This document shows, in pieces, positions 6,624 through 14,804 of a stretch of DNA of 16,318 nucleotides. The position numbers were made by a program, and so were the translations under genes. Below the pieces are notes generated by a model, which was not told the origin of the DNA, searched no databases, and was given only the letters and a program-made list of their open reading frames with translations. The stretch comes from Dehalococcoidales bacterium (GTDB lineage Bacteria; Chloroflexota; Dehalococcoidia; Dehalococcoidales; UBA2162): NCBI GenBank assembly GCA_016844285.1, contig JAENIS010000042.1, positions 1 to 16,318 on the forward strand, in the 5' to 3' direction. The first letter of the stretch is position 1; each line of letters opens with the position of its first letter.

Positions 6624-6745
6624 TCTCCTCCAACTTGACAGCCGATGCGGTGAGCAGCTAAAGTAAAAGATAATAAGTAATAGCTCAAAAGCAGGCTGTC
6701 CGTCAAATCCTGCCTTGCCGGAGAAGTGCCCCAAAGAGAAAAAAG

Positions 6746-7150
6746 ATGTACACACTTTTGTTCGATGAATTCGTAGCAAGCTGTGACACCCTGCGGGTAT
6801 ACCGGGAGGCTAAACTGATTTATTCATCAGATAGAGACCGGCTGCTCCCCCTGCTCGAATACATCGACCGGTTTGCCCCTTGCCAGCAGACAACCGTAAT
6901 TTTCGATAAGATAATGGGTAATGCAGCGGCTTTGCTCTCGGTCAAGGCGGGCGGACGGGAAGTCTACAGTCCGCTCGGCAGTCAACTGGCGATTAAGACA
7001 TTAACGGATTATGACATTAGGTACCACCTCAGCCAGATTGTGCCCTCCATTCAAAGACCGGACGGGCAAGATATGTGCCCTATGGAGAGGTTATCCATAG
7101 ATAAAGAGCCTGAAGAATTCTACGAAGCTATGAAAAACGCAATCAAATAG
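6746..7150 (+). CDS. DUF1893 (TM1506-like) family protein
   Basis: A small cytosolic protein of 134 residues. The pattern of an N-terminal 'CDTLRVYREAKLIYSSDRDR' segment followed by 'VIFDKIMGNAAALLSVKAGG' and a 'VYSPLGSQLAIKTL' stretch matches the DUF1893/TM1506 family, which adopts a cytidine deaminase-like fold but has no known reaction. The zinc-ligand motifs of true deaminases (H/C-x-E, P-C-x-x-C) are not present. The ATG at 6746 has only a purine run (GAGAAAAAAG) as ribosome site. The aldo/keto reductase starts 14 bases after its stop, so the two form an operon and may act together, perhaps in redox metabolism. That link is inference. Confidence 0.65.
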   Translation: MYTLLFDEFVASCDTLRVYREAKLIYSSDRDRLLPLLEYIDRFAPCQQTTVIFDKIMGNAAALLSVKAGGREVYSPLGSQLAIKTLTDYDIRYHLSQIVPSIQRPDGQDMCPMERLSIDKEPEEFYEAMKNAIK

Positions 7151-7164
7151 AAGAAAGAAGGATT

Positions 7165-8214
7165 ATGGAGACGATAAGACTGGGCAAAACCAACATGATG
7201 GTATCCCGTGTGGGCTTAGGTAGTATCCCTATCCAGAGGCTTACCACCACTGAGGCAGTGGCTGTAGTCAGAAGGTGCTTGGAGCTGGGCATTACCTTTA
7301 TCGACACCGCTAATGGTTACACCACCAGTGAAGGGCGCGTCGGTCAGGCGATTGCTGGCCGGCGGGACGGCCTCTTCATTGCCACTAAATCCCATTCGCG
7401 AACTCGTGACGGCATCGAACGGCACCTTAACCAGAGTCTGAAGCTCCTCGGGGTGGAATACATTGACCTCTACCAGTTCCACGGCGTCAGTGATACCAGG
7501 GACTTGGACATGGTGCTTGATGCCAATGGACCCATGGCGATTCTGGAAGAAGCCAAAAAACGGGGGGTTATTCGCCATATCGGCATTAGTTCGCACCAGA
7601 TAGATGTCGCTAAAAAGGCCATAAAATCAGACCGCTTTGAAACCATCATGTTTGGTTTTAACTTCATGACACAAGAGGTAGCTGACGAGCTTTTGCCGCT
7701 GGCCAGAGAGCACGATGTCGGTTTTATTGCCATGAAGCCTTTCGGTGGAGGCATGATTGACAACATTCCCGTTGCGGTAAAGTACCTCCTGCAGTTTCCC
7801 GACGTGCTGATGATTCCGGGTATCGAGAAAATAGCCGAGATTGAGGAGATTGTGCAGTTACTCAATGGGACGCATCAATTGAGCAAAGCAGAAGAACAGA
7901 CAATGCAACGTATCCGAGCCGAACTGGGCACCAGTTTCTGTCACCGTTGCGAATATTGCCAGCCTTGTAATCAAGCTATACCGATATCGCGTGTGATAAC
8001 CAGCCGGAGTTTCGCCCGGCGCCTGCCCACAGAGCGCCTCTTTTCCGGGGAGATGGCCGAGGGCATAGCAAAGGCCGCGGACTGCATCGAGTGTGGCGAG
8101 TGTGAAACAAGGTGCCCCTACCATCTGCCCATTAGAGACATGCTGGCGGAACACGTCAACTGGTATCAAGAAGAGAAACGGAAATACCAGGAAAGAGTTG
8201 CCCCGTCAAAATAG
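7165..8214 (+). CDS. Aldo/keto reductase with C-terminal iron-sulfur cluster domain
   Basis: A 349-residue oxidoreductase of the COG1453 type. The N-terminal (beta/alpha)8 barrel, to about residue 235, carries the aldo/keto reductase tetrad Asp47 ('FIDTA'), Tyr52 ('NGY'), Lys75 ('IATKS') and His106 ('YQFHG'), which reduces carbonyls with NAD(P)H. The C-terminal part carries eight Cys in two groups: C-x2-C-x2-C-x2-C at 259-268 and C-x2-C-x2-C-x3-C-P at 307-318, the latter a ferredoxin-like 4Fe-4S motif. Electrons may therefore come from or go to a ferredoxin-type partner. The ATG at 7165 follows AGAAGGA. It is second in an operon with the DUF1893-like gene. Its stop faces that of rarA across about 120 bp. 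The substrate is unknown. The family call is sure, and the cluster type is inferred from Cys spacing. Confidence 0.92.
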   Translation: METIRLGKTNMMVSRVGLGSIPIQRLTTTEAVAVVRRCLELGITFIDTANGYTTSEGRVGQAIAGRRDGLFIATKSHSRTRDGIERHLNQSLKLLGVEYIDLYQFHGVSDTRDLDMVLDANGPMAILEEAKKRGVIRHIGISSHQIDVAKKAIKSDRFETIMFGFNFMTQEVADELLPLAREHDVGFIAMKPFGGGMIDNIPVAVKYLLQFPDVLMIPGIEKIAEIEEIVQLLNGTHQLSKAEEQTMQRIRAELGTSFCHRCEYCQPCNQAIPISRVITSRSFARRLPTERLFSGEMAEGIAKAADCIECGECETRCPYHLPIRDMLAEHVNWYQEEKRKYQERVAPSK

Positions 8215-8247
8215 GCCAATAATTCTGACTGATTATAGCCTTTAATA

Positions 8248-8288
8248 ACCCCTCACCCTTAATCCCTCTCCCCTGGTTAAGGGGAGAG
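8248..8288. repeat. CCCTCACCC-TTAATCCCTCTCC repeat with hairpin, convergent gap
   Basis: A 9-bp stem (8266-8274 with 8280-8288) with loop GGTTA follows a CCTCACCCTTAATCCCTCTCC block. The same block occurs next to both miniature elements and upstream of rarA. It sits between the convergent stops of the aldo/keto reductase and rarA. Neither strand has a T-run after the stem, so it is called a repeat and not a terminator. Confidence 0.55.
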
Positions 8289-8334
8289 TAGGTTACTGAA
8301 TGCTCTCCAAATAGACCTGACTGAGGGCTAAGTT

Positions 8335-9678
8335 CTAGCCTTGCCTTTCGCTTTCGCTGAGTTTTTTCTTACCCCACCACGCCTTGAGCCGGGCAACAAT
8401 CTCTTTTTCATACCCCCGGTCACCGGGGAAGTAGAACTGTTTACCCTGGAGTGATTCAGGCAGGTTCGTTTGCTCGGTAAAGTGGCCGGGGTAGTTGTGG
8501 GCATATTGATACCCCTGACCATAGCCAATATCTTTCATCAGCCGGGTCACCGCATTGCGCAGGTGGAGTGGCACCGGCTCATCGCGTCCCCGCTTAATCT
8601 CCTCCTGAATCTCAGAGTATGCCTGGTAGAGAGAGTTGCTTTTGAGAGCGGTCGCCAGGTAGACGGTGGCCTCGGCCAGAGCCAGATTACCCTCCGGCAT
8701 ACCGATGAAATGCACCGCCTGCTGGGCAGCCATCGCCACCACCAGCGCCTGAGGGTCAGCCAGGCCAACGTCCTCGGAGGCAAAGCGAACTAACCGGCGA
8801 GCAATGTAGAGCGGGTCTTCCCCGGCCTCCAGCATCCGCCCCAGCCAGTAGAGCGCCGCATCCGGGTCGGAGCCGCGCAGCGATTTATGCAAGGCGGAGA
8901 TAATGTCATAGTGCTGGTCTCCGGCTTTATCGTAGCGCAAGGCCGGGTGCTGTATGGCATCCTCAATCGTCGCCAGCGAAACACGGCGCTTCCCTTCCGT
9001 ATCAGGCGGGGTCGCCCGGGCGGCTATCTCCAGAGCATTAAGGGCAATACGCGCATCACCCTTGGCCATGCTGATAACATGATTCAGGGCAGCATCATCC
9101 AGCTCGACGTTCAGGTCGCCCAGACCTCTTTCTTTATCTTGCCGTGCCCTGGCGATAATCAGCCGGATTTCACTCTCATCCAGCGACTTTAGCGTTAGCA
9201 CCTGACACCGTGATAAAAGTGGCGAAGTCACCTCAAATGACGGATTCTCGGTGGTGGCGCCGATGAGAGTAATGGTGCCATCCTCAACAAAAGGCAGGAT
9301 GGCATCCTGCTGAGCCTTATTGAAACGATGAATCTCATCGATAAAGAGGGTAGTTTTCTGCTGGTGCATTTTACGGCGTTCTTTGGCTTCATCGATGATG
9401 CGCCGCAAATCAGCCACACCGGCACTGACGGCGCTGATGGGGCTGAAGTGGGAGTTGGTGGCACTGGCGATGATATAGGCCAGGGTAGTTTTACCGCTAC
9501 CCGGTGGCCCCCACAGGATGATTGAGGGTAACTGACCGGCTTCGAGCGCCTTCCGAAGCACCCGCCCCTGGCCAACAAGGTGCTCCTGCCCGACAAACTC
9601 GGCCAGAGTGCGCGGTCTGACCCGCGCTGCCAAGGGGGCATCTTTCCCTTTCTCTTGCTCCAACCGCCAGTCAAACAT
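8335..9678 (-). CDS. rarA: Replication-associated recombination protein A (AAA+ ATPase RarA/MgsA)
   Basis: An AAA+ ATPase related to clamp loaders that acts at stalled or broken replication forks. From the ATG at 9678 the protein has 447 residues, the usual length. A longer frame from 9780 adds 34 residues without similarity and is rejected. Motifs are Walker A 'GPPGSGKTT' (57-65), Walker B 'LFIDEIHRF' (111-119), sensor 1 '[11 protein letters not shown]' and the arginine finger at about Arg157 in 'LLSRCQ'. The C-terminal tetramerisation region has the family's '[20 protein letters not shown]' and '[13 protein letters not shown]' segments. The ribosome site appears to be GAGG or GGTGG at 9681-9692. 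It partly overlaps a dispersed CCTCACCC repeat that lies just upstream. The gene is monocistronic and convergent with the aldo/keto reductase. The call is very sure. Confidence 0.95.
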   Translation of the reverse strand: MFDWRLEQEKGKDAPLAARVRPRTLAEFVGQEHLVGQGRVLRKALEAGQLPSIILWGPPGSGKTTLAYIIASATNSHFSPISAVSAGVADLRRIIDEAKERRKMHQQKTTLFIDEIHRFNKAQQDAILPFVEDGTITLIGATTENPSFEVTSPLLSRCQVLTLKSLDESEIRLIIARARQDKERGLGDLNVELDDAALNHVISMAKGDARIALNALEIAARATPPDTEGKRRVSLATIEDAIQHPALRYDKAGDQHYDIISALHKSLRGSDPDAALYWLGRMLEAGEDPLYIARRLVRFASEDVGLADPQALVVAMAAQQAVHFIGMPEGNLALAEATVYLATALKSNSLYQAYSEIQEEIKRGRDEPVPLHLRNAVTRLMKDIGYGQGYQYAHNYPGHFTEQTNLPESLQGKQFYFPGDRGYEKEIVARLKAWWGKKKLSESERQG

Positions 9679-9687
9679 GTCCACCAA

Positions 9688-9719
9688 CCTCACCCCCTTA
9701 AGCCCCCTCTCCTTTAACC
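9688..9719. repeat. CCTCACCC-TTAAGCCCCCTCTCC dispersed repeat upstream of rarA
   Basis: This is the same sequence type as at 2218-2256, 6577-6613 and 8248-8288. Read on the minus strand it gives a purine-rich GGGGGTGAGG that overlaps the only visible ribosome-site candidates of rarA. Confidence 0.5.
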
Positions 9720-9822
9720 ATGGTGTACAATTAGGTACAATTCCTATCATTATCATCTGTAGCGTTATCAGAGGGCACAAGAACAGTATAATACATCTTT
9801 AATTCAGCGTCATCCACTTGTA

Positions 9823-9852
9823 TTGACAGAAAGGAAAACGATTCGTTACACT
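9823..9852 (+). promoter_or_regulatory. Probable sigma-70 promoter for the CoA-transferase pair
   Basis: A perfect TTGACA at 9823-9828 is followed by an 18-bp spacer and TACACT at 9847-9852 (four of six matches to TATAAT). It implies a 5' leader of about 200 nt before the GTG at 10063. Apart from this promoter, a hairpin at 9921-9941 and the repeat near rarA, nothing else was recognised in the 384 bases between the two genes. Confidence 0.45.
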
Positions 9853-9920
9853 GGGTTTGATTTCCCAATACTATTAAGGTTACAACCAGTTCGGTTAATC
9901 CTGTCCTGGGAGGGTAAAGT

Positions 9921-9941
9921 GGATACCGACGCGCGGTATCC
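9921..9941 (+). promoter_or_regulatory. Leader hairpin upstream of the CoA-transferase pair
   Basis: GGATACCG (9921-9928) and CGGTATCC (9934-9941) form a perfect 8-bp stem with loop ACGCG. It lies in the inferred leader, about 120 bp before the start codon. No T-run follows, so it is not a terminator. It could be an RNA control element or an operator. Confidence 0.35.
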
Positions 9942-10062
9942 AGAAGAGGAGCCTGGCTAGAGGGCAGCGCTGATAATGGTACTTAGATTGCAGGTAAACA
10001 CTGGCCTGTGACAACTGTAAACTTTACGCGTTGAATGTGCTTGTCAAAAAAGGAGGTGTGCT

Positions 10063-11259
10063 GTGGCAGAACGAGCTTTAGCCGAGGTAACCGTGCTGGA
10101 CCTGAGTGAAGGTATCGCTGGTCCCTATTGCACGAGACTACTGGGTAACTTTGGGGCTAAGGTCATTAAGGTGGAGAAGCCTGGCGAGGGGGACAAATCC
10201 AGAAGAGTGGGGCCCTTTGCCGAAGACATCCCTCATCCGGAAAGGAGCGCCCTTTTTCTCCACCTGAACGTTAATAAGAAAAGTATCACCTTGAATCTGG
10301 AGACAGTGGCGGGGCGAGAGATACTTCAGGAGCTTGTGAAAAGGGCAGATATATTGGTGGAGAGCTTTAAACCAGGGCAAATGTCGACCTGGGGGTTAGG
10401 TTACGAGAGCCTGGAGAAAATAAATCCCGGATTGGTGATGACCTCAGTCACTCCCTTCGGACAAACCGGCCCCTACCGGAATTACAAGTCTAGCTCCGCA
10501 GTGCTGGATGCCCTGGGTGGACATACGTTTATCGGGGGAGACCCTGACCGAGAGCCTTTGAGAAACTATGAGGGGCTGCCTGAGTACATCGGCGGAACGT
10601 TTGCCTTGTTGGCTACCCTGGGAGCACTCTTCTACAGTGGTAACACCGGCGAGGGACAATATGTCGATGTTTCAGTGGTGCAGGGTTTAGCGGTGCTGGA
10701 CTCTCATCGCATGAGCCGTTGGACACACCTGGGAAGTATTATGCAAAGGGAGGGTGGTTTTGGTGGCTGGCCCGGAAAAATCTACCGGTGCCGTGATGGC
10801 TTAGTTTGCCTGGCTGGTATTGGCCCCGCCGGGAACTTAAAGGCAATGCACAGTGTGATGGGTCTCCCCCAACTGCTCGACCCGAAGTACAAAACTGAAG
10901 TGCAAAGGGCTGCGTTGCGGGAAGAGTTAGACGCTCTTATACAGCCCTGGTTGATGGAGCATGACAAGTACGAGATATTTAACGCCTTGCAGCAGGCAAG
11001 ATGTCAGGCTGCCGTGTGCACTTCAGCCGAAGACCTGTTGAAAGACCCCGGCTGTGAAGCCCGGGGGTTTTGGGTGGAGCTGGACCACCCTGAGGCTGGC
11101 AGGATGGCTTACCCGGGGGCATTCGCCAATATGTCGGAAACAGAATGGCAGATGAGCCGCGCGCCACTGCTTGGTGAACATAATAAGGAGATATATCACG
11201 GTGAACTGGGTTATACGCCACAAGAGCTAGCACGGCTAAAGCAGGATGGTGTTATCTAA
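10063..11259 (+). CDS. CaiB/BaiF (family III) CoA-transferase, first of a pair
   Basis: A 398-residue cytosolic enzyme homologue. Family III members move coenzyme A between carboxylic acids through a mixed anhydride on an Asp. The N-terminus 'VLDLSEGIAGPYCTRLLGNF' with 'GAKVIKVEKP' and the C-terminal 'RAPLLGEHNKEI' are diagnostic. The position that normally holds the catalytic Asp (G-Q-x-V-D-V-S-x-x-D) is Gln207 here ('GQYVDVSVVQGL'), so this chain alone may be inactive as a transferase. The start is GTG at 10063 with AGGAGGTG at 10051-10058. The second family member begins 36 bases after its stop, which suggests cotranscription and perhaps a heteromer in which the other chain does the chemistry, as described for benzylsuccinate CoA-transferase. 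The substrate is unknown. Confidence 0.88.
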   Translation: MAERALAEVTVLDLSEGIAGPYCTRLLGNFGAKVIKVEKPGEGDKSRRVGPFAEDIPHPERSALFLHLNVNKKSITLNLETVAGREILQELVKRADILVESFKPGQMSTWGLGYESLEKINPGLVMTSVTPFGQTGPYRNYKSSSAVLDALGGHTFIGGDPDREPLRNYEGLPEYIGGTFALLATLGALFYSGNTGEGQYVDVSVVQGLAVLDSHRMSRWTHLGSIMQREGGFGGWPGKIYRCRDGLVCLAGIGPAGNLKAMHSVMGLPQLLDPKYKTEVQRAALREELDALIQPWLMEHDKYEIFNALQQARCQAAVCTSAEDLLKDPGCEARGFWVELDHPEAGRMAYPGAFANMSETEWQMSRAPLLGEHNKEIYHGELGYTPQELARLKQDGVI

Positions 11260-11295
11260 AATGGATATAGTTCTATGCGATAAGGAGGTTGGCTG

Positions 11296-12486
11296 ATGGA
11301 AAAACTACCACTGACGGGGATAAGAGTTATCGCTTGCTCGTTTGCCACCGCCGGCCCATTTAATACCTCGATGCTGTCACATTTGGGTGCGGAGGTGATA
11401 AAGATAGAACATCACCTGGCAAGGGGGCCGGCCAAACCTTCAGGTCAGTTGTCAACAGGGCCACGTTATCCAGATGGAGACCCCGGAGAAAGTCCCTGGA
11501 ACCGCAGCGGGCGTATTAACGAGAAGATACTCGGGAAACTCAGTCTATGTTTAGATTTAAACAACCCTAAAGGGAAGGAGATATTTCTCAAGCTGGTCAA
11601 AATAAGCGATGTCGTGCAAGACAATTACAGCACCCGGGTCATGGGTAACTTTGGTCTTGATTACCCTGTTCTCAAAGAGGTCAACCCCCGAATCATCATG
11701 GTTCGTCAGCCCGGTTTTGGCACCACGGGACCGTACAAGGATTACGTTGCCGGAGGCTGTCCTACCGAAGTTCATGGCGGCTTGTCCTTCTATATGGGTT
11801 ACCATGACGGCGAGTCAATGCGTGCCGGAAGCTGCATCGTAGACCCCTGGACAGGGATACATATGACTTGTGTTGTTCTGGCGGCGTTGTGGCAAAGACG
11901 CCGGACGGGGAAAGGTCAATTCATTGATTCTTCACAGAATGAATGTATGACGATGGGAATAGGAGATAGAGTGCTGGGATATCAAATGAAATCCAGCAGT
12001 TGGCCTGACCGTCTCGGTAATCGCCATCCTTCGATGGCCCCCCACGGTTGTTACCCCTGTAAGGGAGCAGACAAATGGATAGCCATAGCGGTGGCCTCCA
12101 ACGAGGAATGGTCGGCGCTATGTCAGGCGATGGGTAATCCACCCTGGACAAGGGAGGAGCAGTTCAGGAATCAAACGAGTAGATTGGGCAACCAGGATGA
12201 GCTGGACCGTCACATCGGGGAATGGACCGCCCAGTATGACCACCTGGCGCTGATGCACACTCTGCAAAGTCAGGGGGTTACTGCTGGCGACCATCCGGAA
12301 ACGGGAGTCCGTGCCTATGCGGCTCCCCCCTGGAAGATGTCAAAAACACCCCGACGGGAATTCAAGGGGGCACCACTGCTTGGTGAGCATAATAGATATG
12401 TCCTCGGTGAGCTTCTTGGTTTTTCGGAACAGGAGATAGCCGGACTACAGGGGGAGAACGTCATAAGCGATCGCCCCCTTGCCTAG
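11296..12486 (+). CDS. CaiB/BaiF (family III) CoA-transferase, second of a pair
   Basis: A 396-residue homologue with the typical 'IRVIACSFATAGPFNTSMLS', 'HLGAEVIKIEHH' and 'GFGTTGPYKDYVAGG' segments and the closing 'GAPLLGEHNRYVLGELLGFS'. At the catalytic Asp position it has Glu216 ('GQFIDSSQNECM'), a chemically plausible replacement. An insertion-like segment at about residues 44-75, rich in Pro and Gly, separates the first two motifs. The two chains of this pair are clearly divergent, not a recent duplication. The ATG at 11296 has AGGAGG at 11283-11288. It probably shares the promoter at 9823. It may act on long-chain, aromatic or dicarboxylic CoA esters, but nothing in the sequence decides this. 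Confidence 0.88.
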   Translation: MEKLPLTGIRVIACSFATAGPFNTSMLSHLGAEVIKIEHHLARGPAKPSGQLSTGPRYPDGDPGESPWNRSGRINEKILGKLSLCLDLNNPKGKEIFLKLVKISDVVQDNYSTRVMGNFGLDYPVLKEVNPRIIMVRQPGFGTTGPYKDYVAGGCPTEVHGGLSFYMGYHDGESMRAGSCIVDPWTGIHMTCVVLAALWQRRRTGKGQFIDSSQNECMTMGIGDRVLGYQMKSSSWPDRLGNRHPSMAPHGCYPCKGADKWIAIAVASNEEWSALCQAMGNPPWTREEQFRNQTSRLGNQDELDRHIGEWTAQYDHLALMHTLQSQGVTAGDHPETGVRAYAAPPWKMSKTPRREFKGAPLLGEHNRYVLGELLGFSEQEIAGLQGENVISDRPLA

Positions 12487-12619
12487 GAGTGTGTCTGAGT
12501 AATACCTGTGCTGAGCGCGGCCGACCTTGATTATTGACTTCTCTTAGGCACGGTCGACCTATTGCTCCTAGAGCAACTTAAGTGGTTCTGTTCGGTTTTG
12601 GTGGCTGTGGTTAAATAGT

Positions 12620-12703
12620 TGTCATTGCGAGCCCTTCGGCGGAAGGGCGAAGCAATCCGAATGAATCGTTGAGATTGCCACGTCGCTGCGCTCGCAATGG
12701 CAG
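12620..12703. repeat. Palindromic interspersed repeat (GTCATTGCGAGC type)
   Basis: TGTCATTGCGAGC (12620-12632) and GCTCGCAATGGCA (12690-12702) are inverted ends with one mismatch. Inside are a CCCTTC/GAAGGG hairpin (12632-12637 with 12642-12647) and a CAATC/GATTG pair. Similar 'CATTGCGAGCGAAGC' repeats are widespread non-coding elements in bacteria. It occupies part of the 510-base gap after the CoA-transferases. The other part, from 12487 to 12619, shows nothing recognisable. Confidence 0.65.
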
Positions 12704-12753
12704 CGGAATCAACCAAATGCAAACAGAACCCCTCGGACTGACACTGGCTAATC

Positions 12754-12972
12754 ATGATTGAATATGGTAGCATGAGCATAGATAGAAAGCAGGCTGTTAT
12801 CCATCTTGATGTCAATCAACAGGGGCAGATGAAGAAGAAACCTGCCAGCATTTACAAATAAGACTACTCTCTTGACCCGGAACTTTTCTGGGACATCAGT
12901 GGTGACCGTGAGTGTGCCGAATCTCTGGTTACGAAGATAGATGAGGCAAAAACCCTGAAGAAACAGGGTTAG
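12754..12972 (+). pseudogene. Small broken ORF of unknown family, interrupted by TAA
   Basis: Starting at ATG 12754 (or 12772) the frame encodes a short basic stretch ending 'MKKKPASIYK', then a TAA at 12859-12861. It resumes in the same frame with 'DYSLDPELFWDISGDRECAE' and runs to TAG at 12970-12972. The composition on both sides of the stop is protein-like and the frame is preserved, as expected of a gene of about 72 codons lost through one point mutation. No good ribosome site precedes either ATG. No family was recognised. It could also be two unrelated chance frames. Confidence 0.4.
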
Positions 12973-12999
12973 TCGTCGAGTTGCACAGAGGTGGAAGTT

Positions 13000-14166
13000 A
13001 TGGGGGCATCGGCAAGTAATCTACCACGTAAGTGGCAGGACCGTACTTCAAATATCTTGTCTACTTATCGATTTATCGGGTTGGCAGCAGCCCTTGTTTT
13101 GTTGCGTTTCGGAGCTTCATCTGACCAATTTGAGACGTTACCGATAATCCTGCTTATTCTCCTCGGTGTTTACGCTGTTCTCAGAGTAGTGCATCCTACT
13201 CGCTGGGCTCTACCAGGCATTGTCGGCTATAGCCTGCTGGCGATGGATGTCTTGATAAGCGCCTTTGCAACAGACTCAACCGGCGGGATTGATAGCCCAT
13301 TTCTTCTTTACACCCTGGCTCCCGTGCTGACAGCCGCGCTTTTTATGGACACTCGGATGACAGTCACGGTTGCCGGGCTTACCGCATCCAATGTCATTGT
13401 GGCTCACCTTTGGAATCCGTTGGTCAGTTCAGCGTTACCAATGCGTGATTTAAGTCAGCTATCCATGTATCTAACCGCGGTCTGCCTTGCTGCTGCCTTG
13501 CCTTACATGGTGAATATGAATCTCAGGCAGACTATGGGGTATGAGAGCACGCTCCTGGAACGGCAAAGGCTGGGTCGCGAACTTCATGACGGAGTTTCCC
13601 AGACCCTTAGTGCTTTACGGTGGCAACTCCAGCTTCTGAATCGTCGATTATCAGACATGGGTATTGTATTGAACGAAGCCAAGCAACTGGAGGAGCTGAT
13701 TGAAAAAGCACAAGAGGGTACGACGGAATCTCTGAACTTGCTGACTAGCCTCTCCACCAGCGGACCATTTTCCAACCGCCTGGCTAGTTACCTGAGCCAA
13801 GTCGCTCAAAATATCAAGGTTGATTTTCAGGCGGAAGAAGGCATTGGAGAGATTAAGCTGGAGCCTACCGCTGAGCTTGAGCTAATGCGTATCTGCCAGG
13901 AAGCTGTGGTCAACGTTAGGAAGCACTCCGGTGCTAACAGCGCTAAGGTTCAATTGAAGTTATTGAAGAACATATTACAAGTGAAAATTTCCGACAATGG
14001 TTGTGGCTTTGCCATGGCTCCATATCTCCATGACGGTGCACAGGTCAAGGGTCATGGCTTAATTGGGATGAGAGGCAGGGCTGAGTCAATAGGCGCTGGA
14101 TTCGAGATATCCAGTGTCCCGGGGAAAGGTACCGAGGTCACCGTAGAGGTACCACTGGTTCACTAA
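13000..14166 (+). CDS. Membrane histidine kinase, NarX/LiaS-like (HisKA_3)
   Basis: A sensor kinase of 388 residues in the cell membrane. An N-terminal region of about five or six membrane segments (residues 25-36, 47-65, 70-90, 100-116, 120-138 and 155-172) replaces an extracellular sensor. The phosphoacceptor region 'LGRELHDGVSQTLSALRWQL' places His196 in a HisKA_3 box. The ATPase domain shows 'CQEAVVNVRKHSGA' (N box), 'DNGCGF' (G1) and 'GHGLIGMRGRAESIG' (G2). The ATG at 13000 is preferred over a GTG at 12991 because GAGGTG at 12987-12992 lies seven bases before it. The partner response regulator starts 20 bases after its stop. The signal is unknown, and the all-membrane sensor suggests an envelope, membrane or small hydrophobic cue. 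Confidence 0.92.
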   Translation: MGASASNLPRKWQDRTSNILSTYRFIGLAAALVLLRFGASSDQFETLPIILLILLGVYAVLRVVHPTRWALPGIVGYSLLAMDVLISAFATDSTGGIDSPFLLYTLAPVLTAALFMDTRMTVTVAGLTASNVIVAHLWNPLVSSALPMRDLSQLSMYLTAVCLAAALPYMVNMNLRQTMGYESTLLERQRLGRELHDGVSQTLSALRWQLQLLNRRLSDMGIVLNEAKQLEELIEKAQEGTTESLNLLTSLSTSGPFSNRLASYLSQVAQNIKVDFQAEEGIGEIKLEPTAELELMRICQEAVVNVRKHSGANSAKVQLKLLKNILQVKISDNGCGFAMAPYLHDGAQVKGHGLIGMRGRAESIGAGFEISSVPGKGTEVTVEVPLVH

Positions 14167-14186
14167 TAAAGCAGGTTAATGAGAGA

Positions 14187-14804
14187 TTGATAAAAGTCCT
14201 TATCGTTGACGACCACGCTTTAATCCGTAGCGGACTGTGTTCAATACTGGGAGCAGAGTCCGATATTAGCGTTGTCGGCGAAGCCAGAGACGGAGTAGAA
14301 GCGGTCAGTAAAGCACTTGAGCTGAAGCCCGATGTAGTTATCATGGATCTCTTTATGCCCCGCTCTGGTGGCTTGGACGCAACAAGAGCAATCAGGGAGG
14401 AGCTACCCGGGGCACGGGTGTTGCTCCTGACCATCTCTGAGCGGCCGGAGGATGTGTTTCCGGCTCTCAGACTAGGGGCACAAGGTTATTTACTGAAGAA
14501 CTCCAGTATCACCGAAATTGTGGACGCGGTTAGAAGGACCGCGGCCGGTGAGAAAGTGCTCTCCCCCGCGATTACCGGTAAGCTGATAGATGAGCTGAAG
14601 CAGCCAGGGGGTGAGCCGCAGCTCAGTCCAAGGGAGATTGAGGTCTTACATATGCTTGGCGAGGGTTTGGACAACACTGATATTAGCCAGCGGATGTTTA
14701 TCGGGGAGAGCACCGTCAGGACATATATTCACCGCCTTCTGGAAAAGCTGCAACTGAAGAACCGGGCTCAACTTATCAGCTATGCACAGAGCCATCTTTT
14801 CTAG
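14187..14804 (+). CDS. LuxR/NarL-family response regulator
   Basis: A DNA-binding regulator of 205 residues, partner of the kinase encoded just upstream. The receiver domain has the acidic pair Asp8-Asp9, phosphoacceptor Asp54 ('VIMDLFMP'), Thr82 and Lys104. After a short linker comes a C-terminal LuxR helix-turn-helix, 'LSPREIEVLHMLGEGLDNTD' through 'TVRTYIHRLLEKLQLKNRAQ'. The start is TTG at 14187, since no in-frame ATG or GTG lies between the kinase stop and the conserved 'KVLIVDDH' core. An ATG at 14179 is out of frame. The ribosome site is weak (GAGAG), so translation may depend on coupling to the kinase. Targets are unknown. The next gene, a prepilin-like protein, is a candidate by position only. 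Confidence 0.94.
   Translation: MIKVLIVDDHALIRSGLCSILGAESDISVVGEARDGVEAVSKALELKPDVVIMDLFMPRSGGLDATRAIREELPGARVLLLTISERPEDVFPALRLGAQGYLLKNSSITEIVDAVRRTAAGEKVLSPAITGKLIDELKQPGGEPQLSPREIEVLHMLGEGLDNTDISQRMFIGESTVRTYIHRLLEKLQLKNRAQLISYAQSHLF

Noticed and set aside
6412..6633. Minus-strand 73-codon frame with the same 'SEERSDEESGRG' translation
   Set aside because: It is repeat copy B, a non-coding element, not a conserved protein.
8266..8288. Hairpin between convergent genes as a bidirectional terminator
   Set aside because: There is no T-run on either side, and it is part of the dispersed CCTCACCC repeat.
9679..9780. Extended N-terminus of RarA from an ATG at 9780
   Set aside because: The extra 34 residues are read through the dispersed repeat and lack family similarity. 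The ATG at 9678 gives the standard length.
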